From CAZPZZ01 sp964591245 (lineage in GTDB: Bacteria; Acidobacteriota; Vicinamibacteria; Vicinamibacterales; UBA8438), in contig CAZPZZ010000003.1 of assembly GCA_964591245.1 (NCBI GenBank), positions 1-64,000 of the forward strand: DNA of 64,000 bases. Direction: 5' to 3'. The first letter of the stretch is position 1. The number at the start of each line of letters is the position of its first letter. The position numbers and the translations under genes were made by a program. This document shows, in pieces, positions 19,226 through 28,771 of this stretch. The notes beneath the pieces were generated by a model, which did no database searches, was not told the origin of the DNA, and worked only from the letters and a program-made list of their open reading frames with translations.

Positions 19226-20000
19226 TTCCAACCCTCTCCGTAAAACCCGCACGTTCCGTATGACCGCTACGTGCGTGGCCTGGACCCTCGGTCTGGCCTT
19301 CCTTCTCGCGCCGGCTGCCGTCGCACAACCAGGCTCCGACCAGGGACAGGAACTCTACGAGCAGAACTGCGCACTCTGCCATCGAGACTCTGGCGCCGGC
19401 AACCCACCGACGTTCCCGGCCCTGAACGGGAACGACCTCCTTGGCAATACGGCACGACTTGTCCGCAGCATTCACACTGGCGGAAGCGGAATGCCGCCAT
19501 TCCCGACCCTGACCGCCGAAGATATTGCCGCACTTGGCAACTACCTCCGCAATGCGTGGACGAACGACCTTGGTCGTGTGACGACTGAAGACGTGGCGGC
19601 GATATTGGACCGGCTCGAAACCGACGCCCCGATAGCATCCGTCTGGGACGGCGTCTTCACCGAGGCACAGGCAGCCCGGGGACGGGCGATCTATTCGGGC
19701 GCATGCGCGCTCTGTCATGGCCGGAGGCTGAATGGCGCCCCGGACGATCCGGATATGCGTTCGACCCCCCCGCTGGCTCGAGCCCGGTTCCTCCGTATCT
19801 GGGAGGGAAGATCACTGGCCACGTTGTACCAGTACACTCGAGCGACAATGCCGGAAGACAATCCAAGTTCTATGACAGAACAGGAGTATGTCGATATCGT
19901 CGCCTATATGCTCTCTGTTGGCGGAATGTCAGCAGGGGATGACGAGCTGCAAGCCAATGCGCAGAGCTTGGCCCGCGTGATATTTGGACCACAGCCATAA
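19206..20000 (+). CDS. Periplasmic diheme cytochrome c
   Basis: A 264-residue c-type cytochrome with two CXXCH heme sites: CALCHRD in the N-terminal half and CALCHGRR in the second half. Likely axial methionines are in GGSGMPPFP and TRATMPEDNP, so there are two cytochrome c domains in tandem. Start ATG 19206 gives a basic n-region (RKTRTFR) before the hydrophobic core and cleavage after AVAQ, and follows GGGAG. The later ATG 19260 would lack the basic residues. It overlaps the preceding gene by 20 bases. It probably accepts electrons from the Tat flavoprotein and hands them to the respiratory chain (inference from operon position). Confidence 0.9.
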   Translation: MPTSGFDSNPLRKTRTFRMTATCVAWTLGLAFLLAPAAVAQPGSDQGQELYEQNCALCHRDSGAGNPPTFPALNGNDLLGNTARLVRSIHTGGSGMPPFPTLTAEDIAALGNYLRNAWTNDLGRVTTEDVAAILDRLETDAPIASVWDGVFTEAQAARGRAIYSGACALCHGRRLNGAPDDPDMRSTPPLARARFLRIWEGRSLATLYQYTRATMPEDNPSSMTEQEYVDIVAYMLSVGGMSAGDDELQANAQSLARVIFGPQP

Positions 20001-20281
20001 TGCACACCGGTCGCCGCGGATAACGTCTGCCTCGCACTCGCATGCGCGCTACGGCTAGGCACCGGAACACAGCTGCCGGCGCCGTCGGTGGCCGTGCGGT
20101 GCAGCAACCCATTGCCGGGGGAAAGACTGGACCACTCGTAGGCCTCAAAGACACCAAAACGAGAGGCGACCCTGGGAACGCTGCATCCGGCCGGTTTACG
20201 TCATGCCTCGGTCAGATGCCGCCTGTGTTCCCGCCTCCCACCGGCGCGCTCTCGTCCCCTGACACCGTAATCGACGGAACG

Positions 20282-21760
20282 CTAGGCCAGCACGTCCTTG
20301 ACCACGTAGCCGGCGACGTCGGTGAGGCGGAAATCACGCCCTTGGTACTTGTGAGTCAAGCGCGTATGGTCGATGCCCATAAGGTGAAGCACGGTGGCGT
20401 GTCGATCATGAATGCTGACGGGATCCTTGACCGTGTTGTAGTTGAAATCGTCAGTTTCACCATACGAGATGCCCGGCTTGATGCCGCCCCCAGCCATCCA
20501 CACGGTGTAACAGCGCACGTGATGATCACGGCCATAGCTCGTGGCGCTCGAGGCCGCCTGGCCGGGGCGCGAGGCCTGTCCGTATACCGTTCGCCCAAAT
20601 TCGCCGCCCCACATCACAAGCGTGTCCTCGAGCATCCCCCGCTGTTTCAGATCCTGGATCAGCGCCGCCGATCCCTGATCGACGTCCTGGGCGCATGCAG
20701 TGATTAGATTGGGCAGGTTGTTATGGTGATCCCAGCCGCCATGCGTCAACTGAATGAACCGGACCCCTCGCTCAGCCAGCCGTCGAGCCAGCAGACAATT
20801 GCGGGTGAAGGTTCCAGGCGTGCGAGATTCCTCCCCGTAGAGTGCGAAGGTACTGTCCGGCTCACTATCCGGTGACAGGTCCATCAGTTCGGGTACGGAG
20901 GTTTGCATCCTCGCTGCGAGCTCGTACTGCTCGATACGATTCGTAATCTCGGGGTCACCGTACTCGTCAAGCGAGGCCTGATTCAATGCCGCCAGTCCAT
21001 CCAGGAACCGCCTGCGGTCCGCCGGTTCGAACCCCTCCGGATCGGACAGGTACAGGACCGGGTCCTCACTGGACCCAAACTTGACCCCGCCGTATCTGGG
21101 CGGCAGGAAACCGGGACCCCACATGCGGTCGTGAGCCACCAAGGATGGCGCCGTGCCGCGTGAGACAAACGAGATGAAACCCGGAAGGTTCTCATTCTCA
21201 CTACCAAGTGCATAGTTCAACCACGCACCGAGCGTCGGTCTTCCCGCCAGCTGAAACCCGGTGAGCAGCAGCGAAATGGCGGGGTCGTGATTGATCTGCT
21301 CGTTGAACATCGTCCTGATGAAGCAGAGATCGTCAACGACCTTCGCCGTGTGCGGCATCAATTCACTCACCCACTGTCCCGATTGTCCGTGCTGGGTGAA
21401 GGTGAACTGTGAGGGAACGATAGGCAGTGAGGCCTGGTTCGCGGTAAAGCCGGTGAGTCGCTGGCCCCCGCGCACTGAATCCGGCAGGTCTGTTCCGGCC
21501 AGATCCTTCAGCATTGGCTTGTGATCCCACAGATCAAGATTCGACGGTGCTCCAAGCATGTGAAGGTAGATCACCCGCTTTGCCTTGGGTGCAATGTGTG
21601 GAAGGCCCTCCAGCCCTCCGATCGCGGTCGCTCCGCCCCCCACAGCCTTGAGATCGTTGCCCAGCAGCGACCACAACGCAGCCATCCCAATGCCGCCAGT
21701 GCCGGCCCTCATGAACGAGCGCCGGTTAATCAGTCGAGCGTGTTCGATTCGCGGATCCAT
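20282..21760 (-). CDS. DUF1501 protein, Tat-exported sulfatase-like
   Basis: A 492-residue DUF1501 family member. It begins with a twin-arginine type leader (INRRSFMRAGTGGIGMAAL). Typical blocks are VIYLHMLGAPSNLDLWDHKP, a GGWDHHNN histidine block, LVMWGGEFGRTVYG and GRDHHVRCYTVWMAGGGI, placing it in the alkaline-phosphatase/sulfatase-like fold. The family is almost always encoded next to DUF1549/DUF1553 proteins, as here (39-base gap, same strand, downstream). ATG 21760 has GAGGAG upstream. The biochemical role is not established; the pairing implies a joint periplasmic or surface function. Confidence 0.92.
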   Translation of the reverse strand: MDPRIEHARLINRRSFMRAGTGGIGMAALWSLLGNDLKAVGGGATAIGGLEGLPHIAPKAKRVIYLHMLGAPSNLDLWDHKPMLKDLAGTDLPDSVRGGQRLTGFTANQASLPIVPSQFTFTQHGQSGQWVSELMPHTAKVVDDLCFIRTMFNEQINHDPAISLLLTGFQLAGRPTLGAWLNYALGSENENLPGFISFVSRGTAPSLVAHDRMWGPGFLPPRYGGVKFGSSEDPVLYLSDPEGFEPADRRRFLDGLAALNQASLDEYGDPEITNRIEQYELAARMQTSVPELMDLSPDSEPDSTFALYGEESRTPGTFTRNCLLARRLAERGVRFIQLTHGGWDHHNNLPNLITACAQDVDQGSAALIQDLKQRGMLEDTLVMWGGEFGRTVYGQASRPGQAASSATSYGRDHHVRCYTVWMAGGGIKPGISYGETDDFNYNTVKDPVSIHDRHATVLHLMGIDHTRLTHKYQGRDFRLTDVAGYVVKDVLA

Positions 21761-21799
21761 AAATAACGCTCCTCAAGATAGACGCGACGTCTCCTGCTA

Positions 21800-24700
21800 T
21801 TACTGCTTCGTGACAACCTGATCGAGGTTGAGAATCAAGCTCGCCAGCACGGCATGGGCTGCCGCCTCTGACACATCGAGTGTCTCGTCGCGAGGATGTT
21901 CACCCTGACTCAGTACCTTCAGCGCCGCATCCTCGTCCGTACGATACCGTTCGCGGAACCCACGAAGTTGGTCCAGAAGTACGTTGAACTGGGTCTCGTT
22001 CGGTTCGCGCGCCGTGGCCAGCCGAAACGCGTAGGTGATGCGGTCCTCGTCCGTCGTCCCACCCTCGGTCAGCATTCGCTCGGCAAACATGCGTGCGGCC
22101 TCGAGGTAGGTCACGTCATTCATCAACGCCAGGGCCTGCAGCGGCGTGTTGGTCCGATGGTGAGCGACCGCTGGATTGTCTCGCTCGGCCACATCGAACA
22201 TTGCCAGCGAGGGAGGAGCAGCCGAGCGCTTCCAGTAGGTATATAGACTCCGGCGATAGAGGTCTTCGCCTTCACCCATGTCATAGGTGTTGTTCGTCAC
22301 TTCCCACAACCCCTCCGGCTGGTACGGCTTCACCGAGGGCCCGCCAATCGTGGACGACAACAGGCCGGCGATTGCCAAGGCCTGATCGCGCACCATCTCC
22401 CCAGGCAGACGGAAGCGAGGTGCACGCGCCAGCAGACGATTATCTGGATCCCGCTCCAGCAACGCCGGCGTGACACGAGACGCCTGTCGGTAGGTCGCAC
22501 TGGTCACGATCAGCTTCTGCATCGCTTTCACGTTCCAGTTAACGCGCGGGTACTCGGTGGCCAGCCAGTCCAGCAGTTCCGGGTGCGAGGGCTGGTCTCC
22601 TTGCGAACCGAAGTTATCCGTACTCTTGACCAGGCCGGTGCCGAAGTACTTTTCCCAATACCTATTCACGACGACGCGGGCCGTGAGCGGGTTGGACGGA
22701 TCCATCAGCCACTGGGCGAGCCCCAAGCGGTTGCTGGGCGCACCGTCCGGCATTGGTGGCAGCCATGAGGGCGTTCCTGGGTCCACCTTCTCGCCAGGTG
22801 TTTCCCAATTCCCACGAAGCAAGACATGCGCCTGCCGCGGCTCCGGGAGTTCCCGCATGACCATCACCGTCGGCAAGGTCTCTTCGAACACTTCTTGTTC
22901 TCGCCGGGCATCCTGCACGGCGGCCAACGCTCTCTCCAGGGTGACCGTGGTCCTCTGGCGGCGGCGCTGCTGGTTTCCTCGACCCGTCCGTCGAACCCTG
23001 TCGACCAACCCGATCGCCTGGTTCTGAAGGAAGTACCCGTCGATCTTCCCAGCCTGCGCATCGGTCCGTTGCGCCGGGTCCATCGCGGCGATCTCGGCAA
23101 TGGTTGCCGACTCTGCGAGCGCGGCAATCTCCACCGGCGATAGAGGAATATCGTAGAGACGGACATCGCTGATCGCCCCGCGGAACCGTTCGGGACCACC
23201 TCCCGCGCCGATACGCAGCGGATAGGCGGGGAGCTCCAATGACGGATACCCGATCGCGTTAAATAGGAGGTCCAACGGGACCTGCTTTCCATCTACGTAG
23301 ACGCGAACCCCCCAAACCTGGTACGACCCGTCGTAGGTCGCCGCCACGTGGTGGCGGCCGCTCAACACCACCGGTTCCTTCGTCTCCACGTGGATCGCCT
23401 CATCCATCCAGTACCCCGTCGCGAGGTTGATCTGCAGCTTGCCGTCCTTGAGCATGAACTGGTAGCCGCGGAGCTTCGCGTCCATTGACGTCCGCGTCAG
23501 GATCGGACCGTCTGGAGTATCTGGCTCGATCCACGCCGCCATAGTGAACGCGTTCTTGGGACCGAGACGATTGATCGTTCCGCCATCCACGAAGCGCTTC
23601 CCGTCGAACTGGTGTTCAGCCTCCGAGGACAATGGGAAGTACCCCACCAGGTTGTCGCTCAATGCCGCAGCGAGTGAAATACCCTCCTCGAGCGATTGCT
23701 CCCACTCCCGCTGGGCCGTCTCGATCTCGGGGCGAAATTTGGCGAGCTGCTCCTCGGCGGCGATGACCTTCTTCTCAAGCTCCTGCCGTGTGGCCTGCTG
23801 CTCGGGAGTAGGCGCGGCCATGACGGGTGGGGAATTGCCGCCTTTGAGTCCCACTCCGGATTCGGCATTGTTGTTGAAGAAGGAATAGAACTGGTACACC
23901 TCCTTCTGAGAGATGGGATCGTATTTGTGGTCGTGGCACCGTGCGCACCCCAGCGTCAGTCCGAGCCAGGCCGTACCCATGGTCGTCGTTCGATCGAGAA
24001 TGTTCTCCACCCAATATTCATCCGGATTCGCACCGGTCTCCGCCATCAGGCGATGCAGACGATTGAACCCGGTGGCCGTAATCTGGTCCTGCGTCGCATC
24101 GGGCAGCAAGTCTCCTGCCAGCTGCTCCGTGGTGAATTGGTCGAAGGGTAGGTTCCGGTTGTAAGCGCCGATCACCCAGTCTCGCCAGCGATGCATGTCC
24201 CGGGCGTAATCCGCCTGGTAGCCGATCGTGTCCGCGAAGCGAGCCACGGCCATCCACGTCGCCGCCATCCGCTCACCGTAATGGGGCGAAGCCAACAGGC
24301 GATCCACCACGTTTTCGTATGCGTCTGGGGACCGGTCGGCCAAGAACGCGTCAACTTCGGCCGGCGTCGGGGGAAGACCGGTCAGATCCAAGGTTACCCG
24401 TCGGATGATCGTGGTGCGGTCGGCCTCGGGCGACGGTGTGAGACCTTCCTGCTCCAGTCGATCCAGGATGAAATGGTCGATCGCGTTCTTCGGCCACGAC
24501 GCATCCGTGACCGCCGGGAGCGCCACACGCACCGGCGGAGTGAATGACCACCATGGCTCGTAGTCCGCGCCCTGCTCGATCCACCTCGTGAGGATCTTGA
24601 CGTCGCGCTCGCTGAGCGCCTCGCCCTGCCGCGGCATGCGGCGCCTCGCGTCGGCCTCGGTGATGCGTTGAATGACCAGGCTGTGCTCGGGATCGCCAGC

Positions 24701-24961
24701 CACGATCGCCTTCGCTTTCGCGGCCGTTTCATCGTCAAGACGCAGATTTCCCCGTCGTCCGGACGCGCTCGGGCCGTGACACTTGAAACACTTATCCGAC
24801 AGGATCGGCCGAATGTCGCGATTGAATCTGACCGTCTCAGGAATGGGAGCATCAGCCGCGTCTTGCGCGCGTAGAGGGCTCCATATCACGCACACAAGCG
24901 CCAGGGTGCTTGCCACCCCGATCCGCCAAAGACCAATACCCGAGGGAAGAAATCGACGCAT
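21800..24961 (-). CDS. DUF1549/DUF1553 planctomycete-type cytochrome c protein with LamG domain
   Basis: A 1053-residue exported protein. After the signal peptide comes a PSCyt1-type heme segment (ILSDKCFKCHGPSASGRRGNLRLDDE), then DUF1549 (about 140-350, including RVTLDLTGLPPTPAEVDAFL). A coiled segment and a LamG/concanavalin-like domain follow (about 440-620, FTMAAWIEPD and SDVRLYDIPLS). DUF1553 occupies the C-terminal third (NRYWEKYFGTGLV, ATYRQASRVTPALLERDPDNRLLARAPRFRLPGEMVRD, NTPLQALALMND). GGAGAGG precedes ATG 24961. It is the first gene of a pair with DUF1501 and divergent from DUF5916 copy 1. Such pairs are common in Planctomycetes, Verrucomicrobia and Acidobacteria, but their substrate is unproven. 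Confidence 0.93.
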   Translation of the reverse strand: MRRFLPSGIGLWRIGVASTLALVCVIWSPLRAQDAADAPIPETVRFNRDIRPILSDKCFKCHGPSASGRRGNLRLDDETAAKAKAIVAGDPEHSLVIQRITEADARRRMPRQGEALSERDVKILTRWIEQGADYEPWWSFTPPVRVALPAVTDASWPKNAIDHFILDRLEQEGLTPSPEADRTTIIRRVTLDLTGLPPTPAEVDAFLADRSPDAYENVVDRLLASPHYGERMAATWMAVARFADTIGYQADYARDMHRWRDWVIGAYNRNLPFDQFTTEQLAGDLLPDATQDQITATGFNRLHRLMAETGANPDEYWVENILDRTTTMGTAWLGLTLGCARCHDHKYDPISQKEVYQFYSFFNNNAESGVGLKGGNSPPVMAAPTPEQQATRQELEKKVIAAEEQLAKFRPEIETAQREWEQSLEEGISLAAALSDNLVGYFPLSSEAEHQFDGKRFVDGGTINRLGPKNAFTMAAWIEPDTPDGPILTRTSMDAKLRGYQFMLKDGKLQINLATGYWMDEAIHVETKEPVVLSGRHHVAATYDGSYQVWGVRVYVDGKQVPLDLLFNAIGYPSLELPAYPLRIGAGGGPERFRGAISDVRLYDIPLSPVEIAALAESATIAEIAAMDPAQRTDAQAGKIDGYFLQNQAIGLVDRVRRTGRGNQQRRRQRTTVTLERALAAVQDARREQEVFEETLPTVMVMRELPEPRQAHVLLRGNWETPGEKVDPGTPSWLPPMPDGAPSNRLGLAQWLMDPSNPLTARVVVNRYWEKYFGTGLVKSTDNFGSQGDQPSHPELLDWLATEYPRVNWNVKAMQKLIVTSATYRQASRVTPALLERDPDNRLLARAPRFRLPGEMVRDQALAIAGLLSSTIGGPSVKPYQPEGLWEVTNNTYDMGEGEDLYRRSLYTYWKRSAAPPSLAMFDVAERDNPAVAHHRTNTPLQALALMNDVTYLEAARMFAERMLTEGGTTDEDRITYAFRLATAREPNETQFNVLLDQLRGFRERYRTDEDAALKVLSQGEHPRDETLDVSEAAAHAVLASLILNLDQVVTKQ

Positions 24962-25444
24962 AGCCCTTGCCCCTCTCCTTGAAGGTTGGGTAACGACCCG
25001 AACGAACCTCCGATGTTTGGGATTATTGTAGATCTGGTCACGGCCCAGGTCACGCCGAAGAATGAACGGCTCCAGCGATTGGCATTCTCACCAGTAACCG
25101 CAAGTGCCGCGCATTGCAGCCTGGTTGACCTCTCCTCACGTGTCTGACCGTAAGTTCCTGTTTTCGTTGCTTGCGGTGCTGGGCCAGTGGAGTCGGGCGT
25201 TGGAGCACATGATGGTGCGGAGAAGGATCCGGCAACGCTTGCTCGAGGGATTCAAGCGAGCTGAAAGTAGGTGCTGCCGACAACGGTGCCCAGGCGGAGT
25301 CTTGTGAGATGGGAATGCTCTGGTATTGTCTACCGTCACCCAGACCACGAGCATCAACTTCGATGTGTCCACATATCCGATTCACGAGCCCCAGGTCAGA
25401 CAAACGCCAGACGGCGGACGACGTGTGGCGGGAACCGCTTTCGT
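24962..25444. other. Divergent intergenic region, no gene recognised
   Basis: 483 bases between the DUF1553 gene (minus) and DUF5916 copy 1 (plus). Short open frames on both strands have no family character. Promoters of both transcription units should lie here. No dyad or RNA structure was recognised. Confidence 0.45.
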
Positions 25445-28402
25445 ATGGCCCATACCAGTGTCCGTACTTTCACCATCTTCCTGTGCTCGATAAGTGTCGG
25501 TCTGACTCAGTCCCTCCCGGTAAGTGCGCAGGCTGGCCAGCTCCGTCCTAACACGGCGGCGGTTGCTTCAACCCCGTCGCGGGACGCAGCCAATCCGCCC
25601 ACCGTCGCGGTGATAGCCTTCCAGAACATCACCGGTGCCGAGGAGGACGCATGGATCGGCTTCGGGATTGCGGAAACGGTCACATCGGATCTGGCTGGAC
25701 TGGGAACGATCCAGGTCACCGGGAACAATACCGTGCAGACGGCTCTGGCCCAGGCCGTTTCGGATTCGTCCAGCGAGGTCACCGACACGCCAACCGTCCG
25801 GGCCGGCCGAGCGCTCGGCGCCCGCTGGGTAGTGGAGGGTGGATTCCAGCGTCTCGGGAACCGTCTGCGCTTGACAGCCCGGATCCTCGACATGGAGACG
25901 ACCACGGTTGAGCACGCGGTGACCGTGGATGGACTCCTATCCGAGTTTTTCGACCTTCAGGATCGACTGTCGGAGGAGTTGCGTCAGGGGTTCCCCATGG
26001 TGACCGTCCCGGCGCAGAATCGACTCGCCGGTGACGCTGTGCCGCCTGTTCCACCGTCACTCCCAGACGACGACCGTCCGGGCGTGTCCCGCACGCTCGA
26101 AGCACCTGGTGGTTCGCCACCAGGTGAGGGGGAGCCCCCTCGGTTTAGGCGACCGAGTACACCGTCGGCCATGATCGACGGCCCCCCCCCGCCTGAGCCT
26201 CCGGACACGTTCGTGCGGGATGCGACGGGACGTATTACCGTAAGAGCGACCCCCGTACCACAAGGGTTGGACATCGATGGCCTGCTTGACGAAGGAATCT
26301 ACGAGGTGACCCAACCGCTGACCGGGTTCCTGCAACAACAGCCGAACGAAGGCGCCCCGGCCACTGAAAGCACCGAGGCATGGGTCTTCTACGACGACAG
26401 CAACGTCTATGTTTCCGCTCGCCTCTACGATTCCGCGCCGGAGTCACAGTGGGTCGCGAATGAAATGCAACGAGATTCGTTCCAGCTCGTCAACAATGAC
26501 TCGTTCAGCGTTGCCTTCGACACGTTCTACGACCGACGAAACGGCTTCTCATTCTTGGTGAATCCCATCGGTGGATTCTTCGATTATCAGATCACCGACG
26601 AGGGGAATCCCAACAGCGACTGGAATCCCATCTGGCGCGTCAGGACAGGGCGCTTTCCTGGGGGATGGACCGTCGAGATGGCGATCCCGTTCAAGTCGAT
26701 CCGGTTTCCCGGGGGCGAGGACCAGATCTGGGGTATCCAGCTCGGACGGAACATTCGCTGGAAGAACGAGTGGGATTATTTGACGCCGGTAGCCATTTCC
26801 GCCGGCCCCGGGATGTTCCGGCTCTCGGCGGCAGGTACGCTCACGGGCTTGGAGGTACCCAGCGGAAACCGCACCTTCGAGATCAAGCCGTACGCCATCG
26901 GTTCAGTCGCGACGGATATCAACTCGGTGCCGGTCGTCAACAACAAGGGCGATGGAGACTTCGGCGTTGACGTGAAGTACGGCATTACGGAAAACCTTAC
27001 GGCGGACTTCACCTACAACACTGACTTCGCTCAGGTCGAGGTGGACGAGCAGCAGGTCAATCTGACGCGATTCAGTTTGTTCTTTCCCGAGAAACGGGAG
27101 TTCTTCCTTGAAGGGCGCGGCATCTTCGATTTCGGTCGCGGGGTGCAATTCGGCGGCGGAGGCGGCCCCGGGGGCGGCGGACGACCCAGTGCGGGAGGCT
27201 TCTTTGGAGGCGGAAACGCGCCCACGGTGTTCTTCAGCCGCCGCATCGGTCTTGAGTCAGGTCAGACGGTACCGATCCTTGCCGGTGGTCGTTTGACGGG
27301 TAAGGTCGGAGACGTCGCGTTGGGGGCCCTCAACATCCAGACCGACGACGTGTCTGGAGGCGAGGCAAAGCCGACGAACTTCACGGCCCTCCGAATCAAG
27401 CGAGACATCTTACGCCGCAGTAGCGTTGGTGCGATCTTCACCGGGCGGTCGGTGTCTTTGGTGGGCGATGGGGCGAACCAGGCCTTTGGCGTAGATGGCG
27501 CGTTCTCGTTCTACGACAACGTGAACTTTAATGGCTTTTATTCGAAAACCCAGACACCAGGGCTCATAGGAGACGATGAGAGCTATCAGGCGGCGTTCAC
27601 CTACAACGGCGACCTGTACGCGCTAGGCGTCGACCATATCCTGGTGGGAGAGAATTTCAATCCCGAGATGGGCTTCCTGCGACGGGACGACTTCCGACGG
27701 ACGTTTGCCCAGGCTCGCTACAGTCCACGGCCGCGCTCCATCGCCGCGGTCAGACAGTTCATCTGGGGGGGCAGCATCGACTACTTCGAGAACGTGGCCG
27801 GTCAGGTCGTGACCCGCCTCGCCCAGGCGAATTTCCAGACGGTCTTCGAGAACAGTGACCGATTCAGCGCGGACCTCCAGGAGAGCTACGAATTCCTGTT
27901 TCGACCGTTCCAGGTCGCCGAAGATGTCACCATTCCGGTGGGCGGCTACCCCTTCCGCGACTCGTATCTGTCGTACTCCATGGGGGCACAGCGACGGCTG
28001 TCCGGAACGGTGTTCTTCCAGTCCGGCGGGTTCTTCAACGGCGATATCACCGCGTTCGGCTACTCTCGCGGGCGGATCGAAGTGACGCCCCAGTTCTCCT
28101 TCGAGCCAAGCATCTCCATCAACCGCATCGAGCTCCCCGCAGGGACGTTCACGGCGCGGCTGGCCACTTCACGTTTCACCTACACCTTTACGCCGCGGAT
28201 GTTTTTCAGCGGCCTGATGCAATACAACTCCACCGCTGGCGCGCTGAGCACCAACCTCCGACTGCGCTGGGAGTACCGCCCGGGGAGCGAGCTCTTTGTC
28301 GTCTACAACGATCAGCGCGACACCGCACTCACACCGGGCCGGTTCCCGATGCTGGAAAACCGTGCTTTCGTTGTGAAATTCACGCGACTGTTCCGCTTCT
28401 GA
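25445..28402 (+). CDS. DUF5916 outer-membrane protein, copy 1 (TolB-like + CBM9-like + barrel)
   Basis: A 985-residue exported protein. Signal peptide to about residue 30 (SLPVSAQ). A TolB/FlgO-like domain occupies about 50-180, with FQNITGAEEDAWIGFGIAE near its start and FFDLQDRLSEELRQ at its end. A Pro-rich linker follows, then a family-9-like carbohydrate-binding domain from about 273 (LDIDGLLDEGIYEVTQPL, AWVFYDDSNVYVSARL). The DUF5916 barrel includes FFPEKREFFLEGRGIF (about 546) and a glycine-rich loop (about 569-594). The chain ends in TRLFRF, a terminal aromatic as in outer-membrane barrels. The start at ATG 25445 is fixed by the signal peptide; the frame is open upstream to 25271. It is the most divergent of the four full copies and is divergent from the DUF1553/DUF1501 pair. 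Confidence 0.87.
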   Translation: MAHTSVRTFTIFLCSISVGLTQSLPVSAQAGQLRPNTAAVASTPSRDAANPPTVAVIAFQNITGAEEDAWIGFGIAETVTSDLAGLGTIQVTGNNTVQTALAQAVSDSSSEVTDTPTVRAGRALGARWVVEGGFQRLGNRLRLTARILDMETTTVEHAVTVDGLLSEFFDLQDRLSEELRQGFPMVTVPAQNRLAGDAVPPVPPSLPDDDRPGVSRTLEAPGGSPPGEGEPPRFRRPSTPSAMIDGPPPPEPPDTFVRDATGRITVRATPVPQGLDIDGLLDEGIYEVTQPLTGFLQQQPNEGAPATESTEAWVFYDDSNVYVSARLYDSAPESQWVANEMQRDSFQLVNNDSFSVAFDTFYDRRNGFSFLVNPIGGFFDYQITDEGNPNSDWNPIWRVRTGRFPGGWTVEMAIPFKSIRFPGGEDQIWGIQLGRNIRWKNEWDYLTPVAISAGPGMFRLSAAGTLTGLEVPSGNRTFEIKPYAIGSVATDINSVPVVNNKGDGDFGVDVKYGITENLTADFTYNTDFAQVEVDEQQVNLTRFSLFFPEKREFFLEGRGIFDFGRGVQFGGGGGPGGGGRPSAGGFFGGGNAPTVFFSRRIGLESGQTVPILAGGRLTGKVGDVALGALNIQTDDVSGGEAKPTNFTALRIKRDILRRSSVGAIFTGRSVSLVGDGANQAFGVDGAFSFYDNVNFNGFYSKTQTPGLIGDDESYQAAFTYNGDLYALGVDHILVGENFNPEMGFLRRDDFRRTFAQARYSPRPRSIAAVRQFIWGGSIDYFENVAGQVVTRLAQANFQTVFENSDRFSADLQESYEFLFRPFQVAEDVTIPVGGYPFRDSYLSYSMGAQRRLSGTVFFQSGGFFNGDITAFGYSRGRIEVTPQFSFEPSISINRIELPAGTFTARLATSRFTYTFTPRMFFSGLMQYNSTAGALSTNLRLRWEYRPGSELFVVYNDQRDTALTPGRFPMLENRAFVVKFTRLFRF

Positions 28403-28621
28403 CCGTACTCGAGCACGCACGCGGGCACCCTATTTCCAGGTCCTGCCAGGTCCTGACGCCGCGGTGTCTGCCATCGGACGACCTCACTGGGAAGACATCG
28501 CCCTCTTGCCCCAACCAGAACAGCTGGGCAGCAACCGCCCGTGAGGGGAAACAAATCGAAGGAGACATTGTGGAGACGGTGGATCGCAGATCAATAAGTG
28601 CAGTTGATAGAAAGAGATAGA

Positions 28622-28715
28622 TGGCGGTGAGGCAGGGATTCGAACCCTGGGAGGAGGTTAAAGCCCCCTCAACGGTTTAGCAAACCGCCGCCTTCAGCCT
28701 CTCGGCCACCTCACC
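28622..28715 (-). tRNA. tRNA-Ser (anticodon GCU)
   Basis: A 94-nt minus-strand tRNA with the long variable arm expected for serine. Acceptor arms GGTGAGG and CCTCACC pair, followed by discriminator G and an encoded CCA. The anticodon loop TTGCTAA inside GCGGT/ACCGT gives anticodon GCU. The T arm has GGTTCGAATCC. Confidence 0.96.
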
Positions 28716-28771
28716 GGAGCGGAAGAAACGTTGGGACGAGGCGGCCCAACCCCTCTACCTTATCGCACCGG

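Noticed and set aside
28436..28455. Tandem 10-base repeat (CCAGGTCCTG twice) after DUF5916 copy 1
   Set aside because: A single short duplication in a non-coding gap; not enough to suggest an array or mobile element.
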